This document shows, one piece after another, positions 16,628 through 25,732 of a DNA stretch of 64,000 nucleotides (its first letter is position 1; each line of letters begins with the position of its first letter). Source of the stretch: Sphingomonas sp. G-3-2-10 (GTDB taxonomy: Bacteria > Pseudomonadota > Alphaproteobacteria > Sphingomonadales > Sphingomonadaceae); the NCBI RefSeq assembly GCF_012927115.1, contig NZ_JABBFY010000001.1, positions 620,001 to 684,000 on the forward strand. The letters run 5' to 3'. Both the position numbers and the translations under genes were made by a program. A model generated the notes under the pieces. The model searched no databases. It was not told the DNA's origin and saw nothing but the letters and a program-made list of their open reading frames with translations.

Positions 16628-17625
16628 GCGGCCACCGCCTGCGGCGTCGGCGCATCGGCGTGGAGCAGGCCCTCGGCCTTCAGCTCGTCCCACAAGGCGG
16701 GCGGGAGCGGGGTCGCGTATCGGGTCACGGTGTCGTCGACTTCCTTGGGGCTGGCCAGGCCGGGGATGACGCTCGCCACGGCCGGATGGGCGAGGGGGAA
16801 TTGCAGCGCCGCCGCCGCGAGGGGGACGGTGTGGCGCGCGCAGACGGCTTCGAGGCGGCGGGCGCGGCCCAATATTTCGGGTGGCGCGGCTTCATAGTCG
16901 TAAGTCGCACCGCCCGTGAGCAGGCCCGAATTATACGGCCCGCCGATGACGATCGAAATGTCCGCCGCCACGCATCGCGGCAGCAGCGCGTCGAGCGCGC
17001 CCTGTTCGAGCAAGGTGTAACGGCCGGCGAGCAGGAGCACGTCCATCGCGATCCGGTCGAGCAGATCGAGCGCGATCCCGGTCTCGTTCACCCCGATGCC
17101 GAACGCGGAGATCGCGCCTTCGCTGCGGAGCCGTTCCAGCGCGCGGAAACCGCCGTCGAGCAACTGGCCGCGCATCGCTTCATGGTTCGCGCCGTGGGTG
17201 CGTTCGCCGATATCGTGGACGAAGAGGATATCGATCCGGTCGCGGTTCAGGCGGCGAAGGCTGTCTTCATGCGATCGCAGGACGCCGTCGTACGAATAGT
17301 CGAAGACCGGCTCGAACGGTTCGGACGAGACGAAGCCGTGACGCTCGGGCGGAAGCGGTTCCCGGGTCGGTTCGAGCAGCCGTCCGACCTTGGTCGAGAC
17401 GATCGCTCTTTCCGTCCGCGCTTCGCCCAGCCGCCGTTCGGCAAGGCCGAAACCGTAATAGGGCGCGGTGTCGGCATAGGTGAGCCCGGCGGCCAGCGCC
17501 GCCGCGATGGTCGCGCGGGCGGTATCGTCGGGCACTTCCCGGAACAGGTTGCCGAGCGCCGCCGTGCCGAAGCCGAGTTCGGGCACGGTCAGATCGGTGC
17601 GGCCGATGCGGTGGCGCGGGATCAT
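16624..17625 (-). CDS. Aldo/keto reductase, probable L-fucose 1-dehydrogenase
   Basis: This 333-residue TIM-barrel AKR starts at MIPRHRIGRTDLTVPELGFG, with an active-site stretch containing Tyr (YADTAPYYGFGLAE) and the HDIGERTHG region after the catalytic Lys (STKVGR). Its closest functional class is D-threo-aldose/L-fucose 1-dehydrogenases, which make the lactone from L-fucose. It overlaps the mutarotase gene upstream and the SDR gene downstream by ATGA at each end, so the three form one tight operon. The frame is open further upstream, but that part is antisense/out-of-frame to the mutarotase. Confidence 0.8.
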   Translation of the reverse strand: MIPRHRIGRTDLTVPELGFGTAALGNLFREVPDDTARATIAAALAAGLTYADTAPYYGFGLAERRLGEARTERAIVSTKVGRLLEPTREPLPPERHGFVSSEPFEPVFDYSYDGVLRSHEDSLRRLNRDRIDILFVHDIGERTHGANHEAMRGQLLDGGFRALERLRSEGAISAFGIGVNETGIALDLLDRIAMDVLLLAGRYTLLEQGALDALLPRCVAADISIVIGGPYNSGLLTGGATYDYEAAPPEILGRARRLEAVCARHTVPLAAAALQFPLAHPAVASVIPGLASPKEVDDTVTRYATPLPPALWDELKAEGLLHADAPTPQAVAA

Positions 17626-17957
17626 GGCTCGCCGTCCAGCGTGAAGAATCGGTCCATCGCCACCCATTTCTCGCCGGCGCCGGCATGGGGTAGGGGCTTC
17701 TGGAAATGCCACATCAGCGCCTCCCAATCGGCGATCTCCGGCGGTTCGGCCACGGCGCGGGGATAGTCCGGAGCGACTTCGGCGATCATCACCAGCCGGT
17801 CGGCGGTGCGCCAGATCTCCATCGCCTCGACGCCGGTGGCGCGGATATGCGCGATCACCACGGGCCACACCGCGCCCGGCGCATGGCGCGCCTCATACGC
17901 CGCGATCAGCGCCGCGTCGTCGATCAGGTCCAGCGCGAAGCACAGCCTGCGCCCCAT
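17622..17957 (-). CDS. L-rhamnose/L-fucose mutarotase family protein
   Basis: This encodes about 111 residues of the L-rhamnose mutarotase fold (PF05336): MGRRLCFALDLIDDAALIAAYEARH, the His-containing APGAVWPVVIAHIR, and the C-terminal WVAMDRFFTLDGEP. Such enzymes interconvert sugar anomers; in this operon the likely sugar is L-fucose. Two tandem ATGs follow GGAGGGGA, and the second (17955-17957) has the better spacing. It heads the mutarotase-AKR-SDR operon and is divergent from the dehydratase gene. Confidence 0.8.
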   Translation of the reverse strand: MGRRLCFALDLIDDAALIAAYEARHAPGAVWPVVIAHIRATGVEAMEIWRTADRLVMIAEVAPDYPRAVAEPPEIADWEALMWHFQKPLPHAGAGEKWVAMDRFFTLDGEP

Positions 17958-18025
17958 CATTCCCCTCCAGGATCCTCTCGCCGGCACCTTAGCGAATATC
18001 CCGGCTTGCGCCAGCCGGAATTGTT

Positions 18026-18064
18026 ACATATGAAAATGCTCGTCATCCACGAAAGATCATATGT
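18026..18064. promoter_or_regulatory. Inverted repeat in the divergent fucose promoter region
   Basis: ACATATGA (18026-18033) and TCATATGT (18057-18064) are perfect complements with 23 bases between them. They lie in the 167-bp gap between the mutarotase operon and the fuconate dehydratase gene. The position suits an operator for both transcripts, perhaps for the IclR regulator. Confidence 0.5.
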
Positions 18065-18124
18065 GGGAGGGGTATCCGTCTTGAAGCCGCACGAGGCGAT
18101 TTCCGGCCGATCGGCATCTGTGAA

Positions 18125-19426
18125 ATGACGGTGATCACCGGCCTGAGGGTGCTCGACATCCGCTTCCCGACTTCCGATTTTCTCGACGGATCGGACGCGA
18201 TGAACCCCGATCCGGACTATTCGGCGGCCTATTGCATCCTCGAGACCGATACGCCGGGGCTGAACGGGCACGGGCTGACCTTCACCATCGGGCGCGGCAA
18301 CGACATCGTCTGCGCCGCGATTGATGCGCTGGCGCAGCTGGTGGTCGGGCTGGATCTCGACTGGATCCGCGAGGATGGCGGGCGCTTCTGGCGGCATGTG
18401 ACCAGCGACAGCCAGCTGCGCTGGATCGGCCCGGAAAAGGGCGTGATCCATCTCGCCACCGGCGCGGTGGTCAATGCCGTCTGGGACCTGTGGGCCAAGG
18501 CCGAAGGCAAGCCGCTATGGCGGCTGGTCGGCGAGATGAGCCCGGAGGAAATCGTCCGGCTGATCGATTTCCGCTACATCACCGATTGCATCACGCCCGC
18601 CGAAGCGCTCGCGCTGCTGAAGGACCGCGAGGCCGGCAAGGCGGCGCGGATCGCGACGCTCGAGGCTCGGGGCTATCCCGCCTACACCACTTCCGCCGGC
18701 TGGCTGGGCTATTCCGACGAGAAGCTCGAACGGCTCTGTCGCGAAGCGGTGGCCGAAGGGTTCCGGCACGTGAAACTCAAGGTCGGGCGCGATGTCGAGG
18801 AGGATATCCGCCGCGCCACCATCGCCCGCCGGGCGATCGGTCCCGACGCGAAGCTGATGATCGACGCCAACCAGGTGTGGGAGGTGGACGCGGCGATCGC
18901 GCACCTCGGCAAGCTGGCCTTCGCCGATCCCTGGTTCATCGAGGAGCCGACCAGCCCCGACGATGTCGAGGGGCATCGCGCGATCCGCGAAGGCGTGCAT
19001 CCGATGCGCGTGGCGACCGGCGAGATGTGCCAGAACCGGGTGGTCTTCAAGCAACTGATCATGCGCGGCGCGATCGACGTGGTGCAGATCGATGCGTGCC
19101 GGCTTGGCGGCGTCAACGAAGTGCTCGCGGTGCTGCTGATGGCGGCGAAATACGATCTGCCGGTGTGCCCGCACGCGGGCGGCGTGGGGCTGTGCGAATA
19201 TGTCCAGCACCTTGCGATGATCGACTATCTCGCCATTGCCGGGACGATGGAGGGGCGGGTGATCGAGTTCGTCGACCATCTCCACGAGCATTTCGTCGAT
19301 CCGTGCGTGGTGCGTGGCGGGGCCTATCTGGCGCCAGCCGCTCCGGGCTTCTCGATCGAGATGAAGGCGGCGTCGCTGGCGGCGTATGAGTATGGCGTCG
19401 CGCGGGAGAAAATTGCGGTGGCGTAA
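18125..19426 (+). CDS. fucD: L-fuconate dehydratase (enolase superfamily)
   Basis: This 433-residue enzyme dehydrates L-fuconate to 2-keto-3-deoxy-L-fuconate. The mandelate-racemase-type barrel carries a KLKVG motif (Lys217/Lys219), Asp247 in MIDANQ, Glu in IEEP (~273), Glu300 in ATGEMC and His350 in CPHAGG. Each is one residue off the numbering of the characterised Xanthomonas enzyme, and the sequence resembles it throughout. The C-terminus contains the typical [14 protein letters not shown]. It is divergent from the mutarotase operon and ends in a bidirectional terminator. Confidence 0.92.
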   Translation: MTVITGLRVLDIRFPTSDFLDGSDAMNPDPDYSAAYCILETDTPGLNGHGLTFTIGRGNDIVCAAIDALAQLVVGLDLDWIREDGGRFWRHVTSDSQLRWIGPEKGVIHLATGAVVNAVWDLWAKAEGKPLWRLVGEMSPEEIVRLIDFRYITDCITPAEALALLKDREAGKAARIATLEARGYPAYTTSAGWLGYSDEKLERLCREAVAEGFRHVKLKVGRDVEEDIRRATIARRAIGPDAKLMIDANQVWEVDAAIAHLGKLAFADPWFIEEPTSPDDVEGHRAIREGVHPMRVATGEMCQNRVVFKQLIMRGAIDVVQIDACRLGGVNEVLAVLLMAAKYDLPVCPHAGGVGLCEYVQHLAMIDYLAIAGTMEGRVIEFVDHLHEHFVDPCVVRGGAYLAPAAPGFSIEMKAASLAAYEYGVAREKIAVA

Positions 19427-19453
19427 ATTCCTCCCCGGGAAGGAGAGGAATTT
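19425..19453. terminator. Bidirectional terminator
   Basis: AAATTCCTC and GAGGAATTT form a perfect 9-bp stem around CCCGGGAAGGA, with A/T-rich ends on both sides. It lies exactly between the convergent dehydratase and halogenase genes. Confidence 0.8.
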
Positions 19454-19455
19454 AT

Positions 19456-21069
19456 TTAGCGCGCCGCGGCCCCCGTCAATCCTCCGAAATGGCTCCGCGC
19501 GGCGGTGAGCGAGAAGCTGGCCCGGCTGGGCGCCGGCGCGGGCTGCGCCCTGGCCGGGCGGTCACAGGCGCAATTCTGCGCGATGAAATCCTCGTGCGTC
19601 GGCATCGCGCCGGCCCCACGCGCAATGGCGGCGCGGATGCGGGGCAGCAGCGCGTGGAGCTTCTCCGCCGGCATCGCATCGGCCAGCGGGTCATGGCCGC
19701 GCGGCGGGATGCCCTGACCCTCGAGTACCGCGACCCAGCTGGTCACGTCGAACAGTTCGTCCTCGATCCGGAACACGCGGGCATGGTGCCGCCACAGATC
19801 ATATTTCTCCTGCAGCGTGTCGGGGATCGGCATGGTGCGCACCTGATCCCAGAAGGGCGAGCCGGCCTTCTGATTGGCGTGATAGTGGAGGATGATGAAG
19901 TCGCGGATCCGCTCATATTCGATCGCGGTGGTGCGGTTGTAATAGTCGATGTCCGCCTGATGGAAGTCGCGGTCGGGGAACAGGTTCACCAGCTTCGAGA
20001 TCGCGGTCTGGATCAGGTGGATGCTGGTCGATTCCAGCGGCTCCATGAAGCCTGAAGCGAGCCCCAGCGCGACGACGTTCTTGTTCCAGAACTGCTTCCG
20101 CTTGCCGGTGACGAAGCGGATGCGGTTCGGCTCGGCCAGCGCTTCGCCGTCCAGGTTGGCGCGCAGGATCGCCTCTGCCTCGTCATCCTCCATGAAGGCG
20201 CTGCAATAGACATGGCCGTTGCCGATGCGGTGCTGCAACGGGATGCGCCATTGCCACCCGGCGTCGTGCGCGGTCGAGCGGGTATAGGGCGTGAAGCCGC
20301 CGGCGTTCGCGCAGGGCATGGCGATCGCCCGGTCGCACGGCAGCCAGTGGGTCCAGTCCTCATAGCCGGTTTCCAGCGTCTGCTCGATCAGCAGCCCCCG
20401 AAAGCCCGAACAGTCGATGAAGAAGTCGGCGTCGTGGATCGCGCCGTTTTCCAGCTTCACGCCGCTGACGAAGCCGTTTTCGTGCTGAAGCACTTCGGCG
20501 ATCCTGCCCTCGTGCCGGATCACGCCGGCGGCCTCGGCATGGTCGCGCAGCATCGCGGCATAGAGGCCCGCATCGAAATGATAGGCATAGGCGATGTTGG
20601 AGAGGGTGTTCTTCGGATCCTCCGAAGGACGGCAGAACTTGCCAGCCAGCGCCGCGACCGTGGGCAGGTTGTAATCCGCCAGCGCGCCCGCGGCTTCGCC
20701 TGCTTCCCGCTTCAGGCGCAGCCAATATTGGTGGAAGGGCAGGGTGCCGATGTCCGCGCCATGCCGGCCGAACGGATGGAAATAGCGTGAGCCCGGCGCG
20801 CTCCAATTGTGGAAGTCGATTCCCAGCTTGAAGGTCGCGCGGGTACGGCGGACGAACTCGTCCTCATCGAAACCGAGCAGCTGGTTGAGGTGCTGGATCG
20901 GCGGGATCGTCGCTTCGCCCACGCCAATCGTGCCGATCGCATCGGATTCGACCAGCGCGATCTCGATCCGGCGTTCCTCTCCGAGCGCGCGCGTAAGGGC
21001 GGCGGCTGCCATCCATCCCGCCGTGCCGCCGCCGACGATCAGCAGCTTCCTGATTGCGCGGTCCGTCAT
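19456..21069 (-). CDS. Flavin-dependent tryptophan-halogenase-like protein
   Basis: This encodes 537 residues. The FAD motif is GGGTAGWMAAA, followed by GVGEATIPPIQH. The halogenase fingerprint WxWxIP is present (WQWRIP). Lys81 (TFKLGIDFHNW) and Glu346 (PLESTSIHL) align with the catalytic Lys79 and Glu346 of PrnA. GGAGAGGGG precedes the ATG at 21067-21069. Homologues are often found beside TonB-dependent receptors in glycan loci of Sphingomonas, Caulobacter and Xanthomonas, where their substrate is not known. A free-tryptophan role is not supported by context. It is divergent from the TonB receptor gene. Confidence 0.85.
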   Translation of the reverse strand: MTDRAIRKLLIVGGGTAGWMAAAALTRALGEERRIEIALVESDAIGTIGVGEATIPPIQHLNQLLGFDEDEFVRRTRATFKLGIDFHNWSAPGSRYFHPFGRHGADIGTLPFHQYWLRLKREAGEAAGALADYNLPTVAALAGKFCRPSEDPKNTLSNIAYAYHFDAGLYAAMLRDHAEAAGVIRHEGRIAEVLQHENGFVSGVKLENGAIHDADFFIDCSGFRGLLIEQTLETGYEDWTHWLPCDRAIAMPCANAGGFTPYTRSTAHDAGWQWRIPLQHRIGNGHVYCSAFMEDDEAEAILRANLDGEALAEPNRIRFVTGKRKQFWNKNVVALGLASGFMEPLESTSIHLIQTAISKLVNLFPDRDFHQADIDYYNRTTAIEYERIRDFIILHYHANQKAGSPFWDQVRTMPIPDTLQEKYDLWRHHARVFRIEDELFDVTSWVAVLEGQGIPPRGHDPLADAMPAEKLHALLPRIRAAIARGAGAMPTHEDFIAQNCACDRPARAQPAPAPSRASFSLTAARSHFGGLTGAAAR

Positions 21070-21295
21070 GCCCCTCTCCCGTCTGGATTTTCATATATGT
21101 CGTATTTTTTCGTAGACGCCTAGCAGGTTCGATGATAGCGCCGACAACGCTGGACATCTGGAAAGTGCTTTTCACAAGCAAAAATCCGGAGACGGTTTGT
21201 GGGAGTGCGCGAGTCGAGGCCGGGCAGGGATGCGGGCTCCTCGATCCTCCCAAGGAACAATGCCGCCGCACGGATGCGGCAAAGGGGAGGATGTC
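21070..21295. promoter_or_regulatory. Divergent regulatory region, halogenase / TonB receptor
   Basis: This 226-bp gap holds promoters in both directions. Read on the minus strand, the stretch around 21088-21102 contains ACATATATGAAAAT, close to ACATATGAAAAT at 18026 in the fucose promoter region. No other element is clear. Confidence 0.35.
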
Positions 21296-24085
21296 ATGTC
21301 GAATTATGATCGGGATGCTGCCGACGGCGCGCTCGGCCTGCTGTTGCGGCACGGGCTGCTGCTCGGCGCTTCGGCGATCGCGCTGGGCGTCGCATCGCCC
21401 GCGCTCGCGCAGGATGGCAAGAAGGCCGACGACAAGGAGCAGACGGGCGACGAAGAGGAAGGCATCGTCGTCACCGGTCTGCGCGCTTCGGTCGCGTCGG
21501 CCCAGTCGATCAAGGTCAACAGCGACCAGTTCGTCGACTCGGTGACCGCGATCGACATCGGCGCGCTGCCCGATCGCAACGTGGCCGAGGCGCTTCAGCG
21601 TATCTCGGGGATCCAGATCACCCGCAATCGCGGCGAAGGTTCGAGCATCGCGATCCGCGGGCTTACCCAGGTCCGCACCGAAGTGAATGGCCGTGACAGC
21701 TTCGGCGCGTCGGGCGGTCGCGCGCTGGGCTTCGAGGACGTTCCTTCCGAACTGCTGGCAGGCGTGGACGTCTATAAGAACCCGTCGGCCGAGCTGGTCG
21801 AAGGCGCGATCGGCGGCCTCGTCAATCTGCGCACGCGGATGCCTTTCGATGCGAAGGGGCTGGTCGCCGCGGCGACGCTGGGCGTCAACAATTACAGCCT
21901 GAGCGAAAGCACGCGGATCAACGGATCGTTCCTGATCAGCAATCGCTGGGAGACCGGGATCGGCGAGATCGGCATCCTCGCCAACTTCTCATATTTCGAG
22001 TCCAACTATCGTTCGGACGAACTCGTCATCGAGCCCTATGTCTCGACCACCAACCTGCCGGCCGGGATCACCGGTCCAAAGGAAGTGACCGACGGCGCGG
22101 GCTGGGCGACCTTCTTCGGCGATCGCGAGCGGCGCGGCGCCTATGGCGCGATCCAGTGGGCGCCGAGCCCAAACCTGGAATTCTATGCCCAGGTCTTCCA
22201 CTCGCGCTATTATATCGAAGGGTCGAACCTCGGTACGTTCGTGACGCGCGGGACCGATCCGCAGGGCGTCACCGGCCTCACGCCGGTGGGTCAGTTCGAG
22301 TTCGCCTCGGACGGCACGTTCCTTCGCGGCGGCTATGACGGCATGGCCACCAACAACAACAACCAGATCAACTTCAACATCAGTACCACCACCGACTGGG
22401 CGGGCGGCTTCAAATGGTCGCCGGCGGCGAACCTGCGGGTGAATGCCGACTTTCAGTACATCACCGCGACCGCCGAGAACCGCAACTACTCGGCATTCGG
22501 CCAGCGGGATTCGGGCAGCTATTATGTCGATCTGCGCGGCGACGTGCCGCAGATCACCTTCGGCCCGACGGGCGCCGAGAATGTCGCGAATTACTACCTC
22601 ATCGCGGTGATGGACCATAAGGAAGACAGCGACGCGAACCAGAAGAGCGCGCGGCTCGATCTCGAATGGGATTTCGACGATTCGAGCTTCCTGCGCAGCT
22701 TCACTGCGGGCGTGCGCTACACCGATCGATCGGCGGTCAACCGCTCGACGCCGTATAGCTGGACCTTCCTGTCGGCGCCGTGGAGCGGCAACAATGTCGT
22801 GCCGCTGTCGGCCTATGGCGTGACCAACCCGTTCGTGGACAATTTCTATGGCGGCAAGGCGACGGTGCAGGCGCTGCCGGCGCTGGCGCACAACCGCCTG
22901 TTCGACGCGGGCCAGTTCTTCAACGAACTCTATAACCGCGCCGGACCGTCCTGCTGCGGCCCGGCCACCCGGCCGCTGACCGATTACAATCCCGCAGCCG
23001 ACATCAACGTGCAGGACGAGACCACCTATGCCGCCTATGGCATGTTGCGCTTCGGCGACAGCAACGCGTTCAGCGGCAATATCGGCGTGCGCGTGGTCAA
23101 GACCGAGAATTCGGCGAAGGGGTGGAGCCTGACCACCTATCGCCCGACCCCGACCAGCGCGGACATCATCGTCCAGACGCCGATCGACGTCGCGCAGGAT
23201 TACACCCGCGTCCTGCCCAGCCTGAACCTGCGCTATCGCATCACGCCGCAGTTCCAGCTCCGCGCCGCGGCATCGAAGGGGCTTTCGCGGCCGCCCTTCT
23301 ACGACATGCGCGCGCTGTTCAATCTCAGCGAGAATTACGTGACGCCGGTGGGCGGCGGCACGCCGACGCTGCGCGATCGTACCGGCAGCGGCGGCAACCC
23401 GTATCTCAAGCCGCTGGAAGTGACCCAGGCCGACGTTTCGGCCGAGTGGTTCCCGAACAGCAGCACGATGCTGTACGGCACCCTGTTCTACAAGGACCTG
23501 ACCAACTTCCTTGCCAACGCGGTCTATACGCTCAACGCGGACGTGCCGGGCAAGGGCGCTCAGCCCTTCCAGGTCACCGCGCTGATCAACGGGACCAAGG
23601 GCAAGGTGAAGGGGTTCGAGATCGGTGGGAACACCTTCTTCAACTTCCTGCCCGCGCCGTTCGACGGCTTCGGCGTGCAGGGCAACCTGACCTATGTCGA
23701 CAGCTCCGCGCCCGGCGCGGTGGGTACGCTGGCCAACGGCATCGTCGTGCCGACCACGCTGCAGGGCCTGTCCAAGTGGAGCTATAACGCCGTCGCGATG
23801 TACGAGAAATACGGGCTGCGCCTGCGCGTCGCCTATAACTGGCGCGACAGCTATCTCGATACGATCTCGGGCAACGGCACAGGGGCGATCCCGATCTATG
23901 TGAAGTCCTACGGACAGATCGACGCTTCGATCGCCTATGACGTGTCGCCGAACGTCAGCCTGGTGCTCGACGTGGTGAACCTGACGAACGAGGACAAGAT
24001 CCAGTATCAGAACGTCCCCAACCATCCGCGCAAATATCAGTTGGACGATCGCCGGATTGGCTTCAGCATCCGCTTCCGGAACTAG
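21296..24085 (+). CDS. TonB-dependent outer-membrane receptor (glycan uptake)
   Basis: This encodes 929 residues. The signal peptide ends near ASPALAQ. A TonB box ([10 protein letters not shown]) precedes a plug domain with [19 protein letters not shown] and GSSIAIRGL. The remaining ~700 residues are the 22-strand barrel, ending [11 protein letters not shown] with a terminal aromatic-rich strand. GGGGAGG lies before the ATG at 21296; in-frame upstream ATGs lack it. The subtype, with the VTGLRAS box and long barrel, is the oligosaccharide class common in sphingomonads. It heads the TBDR-GH35-GH31 operon and probably imports xyloglucan oligosaccharides. Confidence 0.9.
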   Translation: MSNYDRDAADGALGLLLRHGLLLGASAIALGVASPALAQDGKKADDKEQTGDEEEGIVVTGLRASVASAQSIKVNSDQFVDSVTAIDIGALPDRNVAEALQRISGIQITRNRGEGSSIAIRGLTQVRTEVNGRDSFGASGGRALGFEDVPSELLAGVDVYKNPSAELVEGAIGGLVNLRTRMPFDAKGLVAAATLGVNNYSLSESTRINGSFLISNRWETGIGEIGILANFSYFESNYRSDELVIEPYVSTTNLPAGITGPKEVTDGAGWATFFGDRERRGAYGAIQWAPSPNLEFYAQVFHSRYYIEGSNLGTFVTRGTDPQGVTGLTPVGQFEFASDGTFLRGGYDGMATNNNNQINFNISTTTDWAGGFKWSPAANLRVNADFQYITATAENRNYSAFGQRDSGSYYVDLRGDVPQITFGPTGAENVANYYLIAVMDHKEDSDANQKSARLDLEWDFDDSSFLRSFTAGVRYTDRSAVNRSTPYSWTFLSAPWSGNNVVPLSAYGVTNPFVDNFYGGKATVQALPALAHNRLFDAGQFFNELYNRAGPSCCGPATRPLTDYNPAADINVQDETTYAAYGMLRFGDSNAFSGNIGVRVVKTENSAKGWSLTTYRPTPTSADIIVQTPIDVAQDYTRVLPSLNLRYRITPQFQLRAAASKGLSRPPFYDMRALFNLSENYVTPVGGGTPTLRDRTGSGGNPYLKPLEVTQADVSAEWFPNSSTMLYGTLFYKDLTNFLANAVYTLNADVPGKGAQPFQVTALINGTKGKVKGFEIGGNTFFNFLPAPFDGFGVQGNLTYVDSSAPGAVGTLANGIVVPTTLQGLSKWSYNAVAMYEKYGLRLRVAYNWRDSYLDTISGNGTGAIPIYVKSYGQIDASIAYDVSPNVSLVLDVVNLTNEDKIQYQNVPNHPRKYQLDDRRIGFSIRFRN

Positions 24086-24104
24086 AAGGAGGCGCGGGAC
24101 GGCG

Positions 24105-25721
24105 ATGTTCAACTGGTCGAGGCTGGTTCCCGTACTGATTGCGTTGCTATGCGCCGTCGCCGTCACCCCGGCGGCGGCGCAGGCAGTGCCTTCGATCGTT
24201 TCGAAGAATGGCCGCCACGCACTGATGGTCGACGGCGCGCCGTTCCTGATGCTGGCGGCGCAGGTCCATAATTCGAGCAACTATCCGGCGATGCTGCCCA
24301 AGGTGTGGCCGGTGATCGACCGGCTTCAGGCGAACACGGTGCAGGTGCCGATCGCCTGGGAGCAGATCGAGCCGGAGGAAGGGGAGTTCGACTTTTCCTT
24401 CGTCGATACGCTGATCCGGCAGGCGCGCGAACATGATGTGCGGCTGGTGCTGCTGTGGTTCGCGACGTGGAAGAACACCAGCCCGCACTATGCCCCGCGC
24501 TGGGTGAAGACCGATAACAAACGCTTTCCGCGGATGATCAATCGCGAGGGCAAGACGCATTACGCGCTGACCCCGCATTCGCGCGCCACGCTGGAGGCGG
24601 ACAAGCGCGCGTTCGTGGCGCTGATGAAGCATCTCCGCGACACCGACCGGCAGAATACGGTCATCATGATGCAGGTGCAGAACGAGCCAGGCAGCTACAG
24701 CAGCGCGCGCGATCATTCGCCCGAGGCCAACCGGTTGTTCGCGGGGCAGGTGCCCGATGTACTGGCGAAGCAGACCGGCAAGAAACCCGGTACCTGGACG
24801 CAGCTTTATGGCCGCGACGCCGACCTGTTCTTCCACAGCTGGTACATGGCGCGTTATATCGACGAGATCGCGGCGGCGGGGAAAGCGATCAAGCCGCTGC
24901 CGATGTACGCCAATGCCGCGCTGCCGGGGAATCCCTTCGCGTGGCAGGACCCGAACACCTATGCCTCGGGTGGTCCCGCCAACACGGTGATCGATGTGTA
25001 CGAGGCCGCCGCGCCGCACCTCGATCTGGTGTCGCCCGACATCTACAATCCCGATCACAAGACCTATCTGGGCTTCCTCGATGCCTATGCGCGGGCGGAC
25101 AATCCGCTGTTCGTCGCCGAAACGGGCAATGCGAAGGCCTATGCCCGCTATTTCTTCGCGACGATCGGGCGGGGCGGGATCGGCTGGTCGATGTTCGGGA
25201 TGGACCAGAGCGGCTATTCCAACTTCCCGCTCGGCGCAAAGGTGCTGGACGACGATACGGTCGACAGTTTCGCGCGCAACTATCGTCTGTTCGCGCCGAT
25301 GCAGCGCGAATGGGCGCGGCTGGCCTATGAGGGGCAGGTGTGGGGCGTCGCAGAGCCGACCGACCCCGAGGCAAAGTTCACCCAGACGATCGACCTTGGC
25401 GAGCACAAGGCGACGGTCACCTTCGGGCGCGGCCAGTTCGGCTTCGATCCGCCCAAGGGCAATGGCGAGCCGCGTGGTGGCCTGGTCGTCGCACGGCTGG
25501 GACCGGACGAGTATCTCGTCACCGGCTTCGACGCGCGGATCGAGTTCGGCTTCGCCAAGCCGGGCGCGCGCAACCTGATGCTCGACCGGGTCGAGGAAGG
25601 CTATTTCAAGGACGGCAAATGGGTGTTCGTCCGCGTGTGGAACGGCGACCAGACCGATTACGGGCTGAACTTCACTGGTTTGCCTCAGGTGCTGAGGATA
25701 CGCTTGGCCAGCTGGCCATAA
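24105..25721 (+). CDS. GH35 beta-galactosidase (with DUF5597-type C-terminal domain)
   Basis: This encodes 538 residues with a signal peptide ([20 protein letters not shown]). The GH35 barrel has the acid/base Glu in [10 protein letters not shown] and the nucleophile Glu in [13 protein letters not shown]. The C-terminal beta domain (from about residue 340) is the DUF5597 type. Related enzymes such as Cellvibrio japonicus Bgl35A release beta-galactose from xyloglucan side chains. GGAGGCG precedes the ATG at 24105. It lies 19 bp after the TonB receptor, with GH31 11 bp downstream. Confidence 0.88.
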   Translation: MFNWSRLVPVLIALLCAVAVTPAAAQAVPSIVSKNGRHALMVDGAPFLMLAAQVHNSSNYPAMLPKVWPVIDRLQANTVQVPIAWEQIEPEEGEFDFSFVDTLIRQAREHDVRLVLLWFATWKNTSPHYAPRWVKTDNKRFPRMINREGKTHYALTPHSRATLEADKRAFVALMKHLRDTDRQNTVIMMQVQNEPGSYSSARDHSPEANRLFAGQVPDVLAKQTGKKPGTWTQLYGRDADLFFHSWYMARYIDEIAAAGKAIKPLPMYANAALPGNPFAWQDPNTYASGGPANTVIDVYEAAAPHLDLVSPDIYNPDHKTYLGFLDAYARADNPLFVAETGNAKAYARYFFATIGRGGIGWSMFGMDQSGYSNFPLGAKVLDDDTVDSFARNYRLFAPMQREWARLAYEGQVWGVAEPTDPEAKFTQTIDLGEHKATVTFGRGQFGFDPPKGNGEPRGGLVVARLGPDEYLVTGFDARIEFGFAKPGARNLMLDRVEEGYFKDGKWVFVRVWNGDQTDYGLNFTGLPQVLRIRLASWP

Positions 25722-25732
25722 GGGAGAGAGAA

